Positions 59,114-64,000 of a stretch of DNA of 64,000 nt are shown here, in pieces. The stretch comes from Saccharopolyspora shandongensis (GTDB taxonomy: Bacteria > Actinomycetota > Actinomycetes > Mycobacteriales > Pseudonocardiaceae). Below the pieces are notes generated by a model. It searched no databases, was not told the DNA's origin, and was given only the letters and a program-made list of their open reading frames with translations. The position numbers were made by a program, and so were the translations under genes. Numbering within the stretch: position 1 is the first letter of the stretch; each line of letters starts with the position of its first letter. The DNA is taken from NCBI RefSeq assembly GCF_900106995.1, contig NZ_FNOK01000055.1, forward strand, positions 1 to 64,000, in the 5' to 3' direction.

Positions 59114-60517
59114 GTGACGTGTTGGGGTGAGACTGTGGTCGACTTGTCGGCGGTCCCCGTGCAGAAGACGGTTCCGGGAAGGCTTGCGGGGTGGCGTCTG
59201 CCCCAGGAGTCGATGCCTGCCGATGCGGCCTATCGGGCGGTGCGGGATGAACTGCGCCCGGATGTACCGCCGCAGTTGAATCTGGCAACGTTCATCACCA
59301 CCGGGATGGAACCGGAAGCCGAACGGCTGATGGCCGAATTCCTCTACAGCAACACCGTCGACGGCGTGCAGCCATTGCGCACGACTGACTTGGCGCAGCG
59401 GTGCGTCGCAGCGCTCGCCGAACTGTGGCACGCTCCCGATCCGGATAGCGCGGTCGGCACGTCCACCGGCGGCTCCAGCGAGGCGTGCATGCTCGCCGGG
59501 CTGGCGATGTTGATGCGCTGGCGCTCCCGCGCCAGAGGATCAGGCGAGCGGCCGAACCTGGTCATGAGCGCCGCCGTACACGTCTGCTGGTCCAAGTTCT
59601 GCGCCTACTGGGACGTCGAGGCGCGGCAAATCCCGGTGGCAGAAGGCGGGTTCGGCATCGACCCGCACACCGCAGCCGAATTGTGTGACACGAATACCAT
59701 CGGCGTGGTCACCGTGCTGGGCACCACCTTCGACGGCTCCTACGAGCCGGTACAGCAGGTGTGCGCCGCGCTGGACCAACGGCGTGCCCGCGACGGTGTC
59801 GACGTGCCAGTGCACGTCGACGCGGCCTCGGGCGGGCTGGTGGCGCCGTTCCTCGATCCCGCACTGGTGTGGGATTTCCGGCTTTCCCGAGTGGACTCGA
59901 TCAACACCTCTGGGCACAAGTACGGCCTGGTCGCTCCGGGCCTGGGTTGGCTGGTATGGCGCGACCCGAGCGTGGTGCCCGTCGAGCTCGGATTCTCGAT
60001 CGACTACACCGGGGGGCGCCTATCCACCCAGACCCTCACTTTCACCCAACCCGCCGCTCCGATCGTCGCCCAGTACTACCAGTTCCTCCGCTTGGGCGCC
60101 GAAGGCTACCGAGCTATCATGCAACGCTGTCGCGACCTCGCCCGCGCATTGGCCGCCCACCTCAACCAATTCCACGACCTGCGGGTGATCTCCTCCGGCG
60201 ACGACCTGCCCGTGGTCGCCTTCACCACCGGCGACCACGCCAGTTTCACCGTGACCGAACTCGCCGACCGCCTCCGCCAACGCGGCTGGCTGGTGCCCGC
60301 CTACACATTGCCCCCCAACCAGACCAACGTCACCGTCGCGCGGCTGGTCTGCCGCAATGATCTCTCCGACATCCTCGCCCGCCGACTCGCCGACGACATA
60401 ACCAACGCCGTCACCGCGCTCCGCGCCTACCACGGTGCATCGCGCCCTCGGCAACGCTGCGATGTGCTGCCGCGAGGTTCGGAGGCCGCCCCAATGCTCG
60501 ACGAGGGAGGGGACTGA
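59114..60517 (+). CDS. gad: Glutamate decarboxylase
   Basis: 467 residues, the usual length for PLP-dependent group II glutamate decarboxylases, which convert L-glutamate to GABA and CO2, consuming a proton. 'NLATFITTGMEPEAERLMAE' near residue 56, '[20 protein letters not shown]', 'VPVHVDAASGGLVAPFLDP' and 'SINTSGHKYGLVAPGLGW' are family signatures; Lys269 in GHKYG binds PLP. Start is a GTG at 59114 or the in-frame GTG at 59135, which has GGGGTGAG just before it. No antiporter gene is adjacent, so an acid-resistance operon is not evident. A 168-bp piece of the gene (59374-59541) is duplicated at 60835-61002. Confidence 0.93.
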   Translation: MTCWGETVVDLSAVPVQKTVPGRLAGWRLPQESMPADAAYRAVRDELRPDVPPQLNLATFITTGMEPEAERLMAEFLYSNTVDGVQPLRTTDLAQRCVAALAELWHAPDPDSAVGTSTGGSSEACMLAGLAMLMRWRSRARGSGERPNLVMSAAVHVCWSKFCAYWDVEARQIPVAEGGFGIDPHTAAELCDTNTIGVVTVLGTTFDGSYEPVQQVCAALDQRRARDGVDVPVHVDAASGGLVAPFLDPALVWDFRLSRVDSINTSGHKYGLVAPGLGWLVWRDPSVVPVELGFSIDYTGGRLSTQTLTFTQPAAPIVAQYYQFLRLGAEGYRAIMQRCRDLARALAAHLNQFHDLRVISSGDDLPVVAFTTGDHASFTVTELADRLRQRGWLVPAYTLPPNQTNVTVARLVCRNDLSDILARRLADDITNAVTALRAYHGASRPRQRCDVLPRGSEAAPMLDEGGD

Positions 60518-60533
60518 GGCGCGACCGCGGCTT

Positions 60534-60571
60534 CGCCACGGCGGTCGGCAAGATCGCCGACCGCAGTGGCG
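60534..60571 (+). terminator. Terminator after gad
   Basis: CGCCAC-GG-CGGTCGGC and GCCGACCG-CA-GTGGCG form a stem of about 16 bp with a small internal loop and a 6-nt loop (AAGATC), 17 nt after the gad stop. Confidence 0.7.
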
Positions 60572-60689
60572 AGCTCCGGCGGCTGGCCTCCCTGTAGTCC
60601 AGGAAGGGCAAATGTCCGTGTATGAAAGGGCAACGTTATGGGATACCTGGTTGGGCAAATTATAGGGTCCGGACGTTCCCTAAAACTAA

Positions 60690-60832
60690 AAGCCTGTCGG
60701 CGAATGCCGTCCGCACCTTTGGAAGCGGCGCAGCCGCTTGCATCCGCCTTGCCAGGGCGACCATCGGCGGATTCTGAGAGGTGGACGGCCCCTCCGCCGC
60801 GTATTTGGGCATACGTAAGGACAACAGGGCTC
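60690..60832. mobile_element. Second MITE-like copy (inverted, shorter)
   Basis: The reverse complement matches 52452-52588 over nearly its whole length, including AATACGCGGCGGAGGGGCCG, the AAGCGG hairpin and the CATTCGCCGACAGGCTT end. The other end is GAGCCCTGTTGTCC, different from the long copy, whose extra 80 bp are absent. TAA stands on both sides (60687-60689 and 60833-60835). Confidence 0.7.
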
Positions 60833-60834
60833 TA

Positions 60835-61002
60835 ATTGCGCACGACTGACTTGGCGCAGCGGTGCGTCGCAGCGCTCGCCGAACTGTGGCACGCTCCCGA
60901 CTCGGATAGCGCGGTCGGCACGTCCACCGGCGGCTCCAGCGAGGCGTGCATGCTCGCCGGGCTGGCGATGTTGATGCGCTGGCGCTCCCGCACCAGAGGA
61001 TC
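60835..61002 (+). pseudogene. Duplicated gad fragment
   Basis: 168 bp that match 59374-59541 with about three differences. They cover '[20 protein letters not shown]' to the start of 'RSRARGS'. The piece begins exactly at the TAA beside the MITE and ends where an acetolactate synthase sequence takes over. It has no start and no catalytic part, so it is a dead copy. Confidence 0.9.
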
Positions 61003-61332
61003 GTGGCGCTGATCGACAACAGCGTGCTGGGCATGGTGCGGCAGTGGCAGACATTGTTCTGGGACAAGCACCACAGCGCCTCGGAGTACCGGCAGGGCAC
61101 CCCGGACTACGCCGGGCTGGCGCGGTCGCTGGGGTGCGTCGCGTTCCGGTGCGACGACCCGGCCGGCGTCGAGGATGCGATCCTGCGGGCGAACGCGGTC
61201 ACCGACCGACCCGTGCTGGTGGATTTCGTCGTCAGCGGCGACGAGCTGGTGTGGCCGATGGTGCCGTCGGGCACGAGCAACGACGACATCCTCGTCGCCA
61301 GGGACACCCGACCGGAATTCGACGTGGACTGA
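61003..61332 (+). pseudogene. Acetolactate synthase large-subunit 3' fragment
   Basis: About 108 residues, '[20 protein letters not shown]' to 'NDDILVARDTRPEFDVD'. They match the C-terminus of actinobacterial acetolactate synthase (IlvB), including the TPP-binding 'N..LGMVRQWQ' segment and 'PDYAGLARSLGC'. The first 80% of the gene is absent, and the piece is fused to the gad fragment. It cannot be functional, but its reading frame is intact, so the event looks fairly recent. Confidence 0.85.
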
Positions 61333-61517
61333 CCGCAGTGGACGGGGTCCGCGCCACGCGGTGAGGACCCCGTCCGCTGTGGCCAACCCGGCTCGTGAAC
61401 CCGCGGCCGGTCGGGACACGTGTCCCAAGCAGTCGCACCCGACCGGCTGAAAGCAGGCCAGTGCGACTGGGTGGAGCGGGCCCCAGTCCTGATCTCTGCA
61501 CCGCAACCGCGCCGGCG
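61333..61517. other. Spacer with right copy of 34-bp repeat
   Basis: No gene seen. It includes 61452-61485, identical to 56536-56569. GACCCCGTCC-type sequences just after the fragment could act as a terminator left over from the ilvB gene (GGACGGGGTC at 61340 region and GAGGACCCCGTCC near 61363 are complementary). Confidence 0.45.
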
Positions 61518-61769
61518 TCAGAAGTGCACCAGCACCCGGCCGTCGTTGTTCGGATCGACCTCTACGGAACGGTAAAGGCGCTTGAGATGCGCCGCACCTA
61601 GCATCTTCACGACCCGGTTCTGCAGCGTTGCCTTCCCTTTTCCGACGATGATCTCGGCCATCGGGATCCGCTCGCGTGCGGCCCGGAAGATCACGGTGCG
61701 CACCGCCTGATCGATGTCGCGGTCGCTACGGAAGATCGGGTGCAGATCGACCGTGATCTTGTCGGCCAT
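61518..61769 (-). CDS. Small Smr-domain protein
   Basis: 83 residues, a stand-alone Smr (MutS2 C-terminal-like) domain. 'ITVDLHPIFRSDRDIDQAV' matches the LDLH motif, 'MAEIIVGKGKATLQNRVV' the GKG(x)L motif, and 'NNDGRVLVHF' the final strand. Smr domains bind or nick branched DNA or RNA; here the usual HGxG is GKGKA, so nuclease activity is uncertain. A strong AGGAGGAG precedes the ATG. It faces away from the large gene at 61943. Confidence 0.8.
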   Translation of the reverse strand: MADKITVDLHPIFRSDRDIDQAVRTVIFRAARERIPMAEIIVGKGKATLQNRVVKMLGAAHLKRLYRSVEVDPNNDGRVLVHF

Positions 61770-61942
61770 GAGGAACTCCTCCTGAGTACGTGACGGACGG
61801 TAGGACAGTGCGCTACCACCACGCTACGAGCACGTTTCGACGGCGGTCGGGGGTTCATTCGGGCAAAGCCAGCAGCGGGCTCGCGGTGCGATGAACCCTG
61901 GCGCTTTGTGTGGCCGTGTCCATGACGGTGAAGGGAGGCACG
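61770..61942. promoter_or_regulatory. Divergent promoter region
   Basis: 173 bp between the minus-strand Smr gene and the plus-strand large gene. It should hold both promoters; no clear operator palindrome was seen. Confidence 0.4.
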
Positions 61943-64000
61943 GTGGACGCGCCGATCGAGGTCGAGCGGATTCGGCACGCTCTCGTGGTCAGCCGCTCGA
62001 AGACTGACGACGAAGCTGTCGCTCTCGCTGAGGCACTACCGCAGGAACGCGGCCGCACTACGGTGGTGGTCGGCGCGTCGGCGCTGGCCGCGGTGGCCCA
62101 GCTCGATCCGTGGGTGGTGGCGGACATCGCCGGGGCGACCACACGCAACCTGCGAATCCTCGCGCCGAGCCTGTCGTCGGTGGCGGAGGACGGCTCGCCA
62201 TTGCCGGGACGGACATTGTCGGAGTGGCTCGGCGTCGAGGTCGTCGTGCCGGCCGGCGTCCCGCGCACCCTGGCGGACGGGAGCCTGTTCGTGCCCGGCT
62301 CCGGCCCTGGGTGGGTCGCCTTCCGTTCGGGGCGGCCGGGTGTCCCGCTCGGACCACGGCTGCCGAGCCCGGAATGGCAACGCCCGCTGGCCATGCCGTT
62401 GCCGGAAGGCGCCACGCAGATTCCGCTCGGGCTGTGGGTTCGCGGTCCGGGGAGCCCGGAGCGGCCCGACGACCAGCTGTCCACGCGACCGCCGGACCCC
62501 GACCGGATGTACGTCGTCATCGGCGCTCCCGGCGAGCAAGCTCCGTCACCAGCGGCTGTGGCCGCGGTGTTGCGCGCGCTGCCAGACGAGGTGCGTGAGC
62601 GTGCGGTGCTGGCGGAGTACGGCGGCTGGGGTGTGGCCAGTGCCGTGGCTGATGAACTTGGCGTGCCGGTGCGCGCGGCGCACGGTGTTCCGCTTGAAGG
62701 GCGCCCGGTGCTTCTCGACGAATCGGGCCGTCCGTTGTGGCGCCCGTTCGCGGTGGAAAGTGTGTATCTGCCAGGGCGTGGGCCGGTGCTGGACCGTTGG
62801 GTCGCGCCAGGCCCGGCGATGCCGTTGGCCGCCCCTGGTTCGTATCGGCTGGCCGATGGGTGGCGGGTCGACGTCGTGGCGCGCGGGCTGCTGGTGCGTC
62901 AGGAGTCGCAGGCCCCGCGCCCGGAGTGGCTGGCCGAGCCAGGGCCGCACGCCGACCTGGTGCTGGCCGCTGACTCCGCGGTGCCCGCAGAGGTGCTGTC
63001 GGCGCTGGACGGCCTGATCCACGGCCTGCCGGAGGATGCCCGGGAGCACCTGCGGGTCGTTCCCGCATCCCAGCACGCCGCCGAGGCGGTCAACCGGCTC
63101 GGTGTGGCACCGGGCGCGGAGCCCGCGCAGGTACCCCAGGCGCCCGCTGTGGCTGCGCCCCCCGTACGCGAGGCGCCGCGCGACAAGCGGGTGGCGGGAA
63201 TCGTGGTGACGACGGACGGGCGGATGCTGCCGGCCGAGCCGATCGTCGCCAGTTCGGTCAGGGACTTCCGGCCCCCGGCAGCACCCGGTGTGATCGGCGC
63301 TCCGGGGCCTGCGGAGCCCAGCAAGCCCGCCACGCCGGTCGCGCCCGCCACGGTGTCGGCGACCACGCCGCCGCAGCAGCTTCCGGTGACCCCGGAAGCG
63401 GCACGCCCGCCGCAGCAGCTTCCGGCCACCCCGGGAGTGGCACGCCCGCCGCTGGCCGAAGCAACCAACTCGTCCCGCCAGGAGCCTGCGGTACTCCCGA
63501 AGACCTCGGCCGGTACACCCCCGCCGGTCGAGTCTGGCCCGCCAGCAGCGGGCCAGATCCCCGAAGGTGGGCCGGTTCTTCTCCCACCAGGACCGGCCCA
63601 CCGTGGGGTTAGGGCTCCGTCGGAGCCGCCGAGTGACAGGCCGATGACCACGGTGGACCTGCCACAGCGGACCGAGACCGCGGCCGAGCCGCGGCGCCCG
63701 CAACCGCCCGCTGACCCGCCTGCGTCGCTCCCGCCGCTGGTCGCCAAGGCCGGACGGGCGCCACGGGACACACCGCCCGCCGACCCGCCAGCCGCACATG
63801 CCGCGACGGTCGCCGCGCCAGCTGAACCCGAAGCCGCGGCCTCGCCGACACCAGCTCAGCAGCCGGTCAAGGAGCCGGCTCAGGAGCCCGCCCAGGCATC
63901 AACCCAGGAGCCGGTCGAGGAGCAGGCGCAGAGCCAGCCACGGCGAGAACCGGTCGAGGTGCCCGCGGACGCACGCAGCACCCCCGAGCAACGGAAGAAC
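61943..64000 (+). CDS. Second large modular protein (3' partial)
   Basis: The frame is open from the GTG at 61943 to the window end: 686 codons with no stop. GGGAGG lies 4 nt before the GTG; an in-frame ATG at 61922 is an alternative start without a ribosome-binding site. Residues 1 to about 400 hold alternating alpha/beta modules, including a repeated pair 'RTLSEWLGVEVVVPAGV' near 90 and 'YVVIGAPGEQAPSPAAVAAV', 'LRALPDEVRERAVLAEYGG' near 195-230, echoed by 'LVLAADSAVPAEVLSALDGL' near 335. From about 400 the sequence is a Pro/Ala/Glu/Gln-rich linker with repeated 'PPQQLP.TP..ARPP' units and 'QEP' repeats. I recall this style at the N-terminus of giant actinobacterial toxin-like proteins. No signal peptide or catalytic motif is visible. 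Function unknown. Confidence 0.75.
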   Translation, partial: MDAPIEVERIRHALVVSRSKTDDEAVALAEALPQERGRTTVVVGASALAAVAQLDPWVVADIAGATTRNLRILAPSLSSVAEDGSPLPGRTLSEWLGVEVVVPAGVPRTLADGSLFVPGSGPGWVAFRSGRPGVPLGPRLPSPEWQRPLAMPLPEGATQIPLGLWVRGPGSPERPDDQLSTRPPDPDRMYVVIGAPGEQAPSPAAVAAVLRALPDEVRERAVLAEYGGWGVASAVADELGVPVRAAHGVPLEGRPVLLDESGRPLWRPFAVESVYLPGRGPVLDRWVAPGPAMPLAAPGSYRLADGWRVDVVARGLLVRQESQAPRPEWLAEPGPHADLVLAADSAVPAEVLSALDGLIHGLPEDAREHLRVVPASQHAAEAVNRLGVAPGAEPAQVPQAPAVAAPPVREAPRDKRVAGIVVTTDGRMLPAEPIVASSVRDFRPPAAPGVIGAPGPAEPSKPATPVAPATVSATTPPQQLPVTPEAARPPQQLPATPGVARPPLAEATNSSRQEPAVLPKTSAGTPPPVESGPPAAGQIPEGGPVLLPPGPAHRGVRAPSEPPSDRPMTTVDLPQRTETAAEPRRPQPPADPPASLPPLVAKAGRAPRDTPPADPPAAHAATVAAPAEPEAAASPTPAQQPVKEPAQEPAQASTQEPVEEQAQSQPRREPVEVPADARSTPEQRKN

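Noticed and set aside
57215-60517. A terpene or GABA biosynthetic cluster formed by the P450 and gad
   Set aside because: The genes are on opposite strands with transposon remnants around them, and no cyclase, ferredoxin, transporter or aminotransferase is present.

Overview
The window is high-GC DNA with actinomycete traits: GTG starts, strong GGAGG ribosome-binding sites, a DUF5753/DUF397 regulator pair and a Pseudonocardiaceae-style small zinc-finger gene. I suggest a filamentous actinomycete, possibly Pseudonocardiaceae; the genus cannot be fixed from sequence alone.

Bases 1-52371 are a single uninterrupted reading frame, already open at base 1. It gives at least 17,456 residues (roughly 1.9 MDa) of one protein whose true N-terminus lies outside the window. 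The protein is a mosaic. In order it holds: N-terminal beta-type modules and helical repeats; a coiled coil; a long central region with four short hydrophobic stretches and an embedded helix-turn-helix; then many duplicated modules. Between the modules sit enzyme-like domains: a possible ADP-ribosyltransferase/DUF3626-like domain (20.2-20.95 kb), a TcdA/TcdB-like glycosyltransferase with a DGD motif (31-32.7 kb), a papain-like domain with Cys-His-Asp (34.5 kb), a metzincin-type zinc protease with a decayed second copy (38.8-40.4 kb), a LuxR-type helix-turn-helix (41.2 kb), a second papain-like domain (46 kb), two decayed papain-like domains (48-49 kb), a Lys/Arg-rich repeat region (49.4-50 kb) and a C-terminal second glycosyltransferase with an altered DxD. 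Three long blocks (25.0, 36.0 and 41.8 kb) look like strings of OmpR/PhoB-type winged helices and carry short basic clusters like nuclear localisation signals. The overall plan, many effector-like catalytic domains joined by repeats, recalls MARTX or large clostridial toxins. It also recalls actinobacterial giant proteins annotated as 'lonely Cys domain-containing'. Function and secretion route are inference.

Right of the giant gene (52.4-62 kb) is an ordinary but scarred region. It holds a MITE-like element at the giant gene's stop codon, an arylamine N-acetyltransferase, two small minus-strand genes diverging from a DUF5753 helix-turn-helix/DUF397 regulator pair, a small unknown gene, remnants of IS66-like and TnpB-like transposases, a cytochrome P450, a glutamate decarboxylase, a second MITE copy fused to a duplicated decarboxylase fragment and an acetolactate synthase 3' remnant, and a small Smr-domain gene.

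From 61943 to the right edge a second large gene starts. It has about 400 residues of beta-type modules followed by a Pro/Ala/Glu-rich linker, still open at 64000. Its style suggests another giant protein of the same general kind, so the locus may hold at least two.
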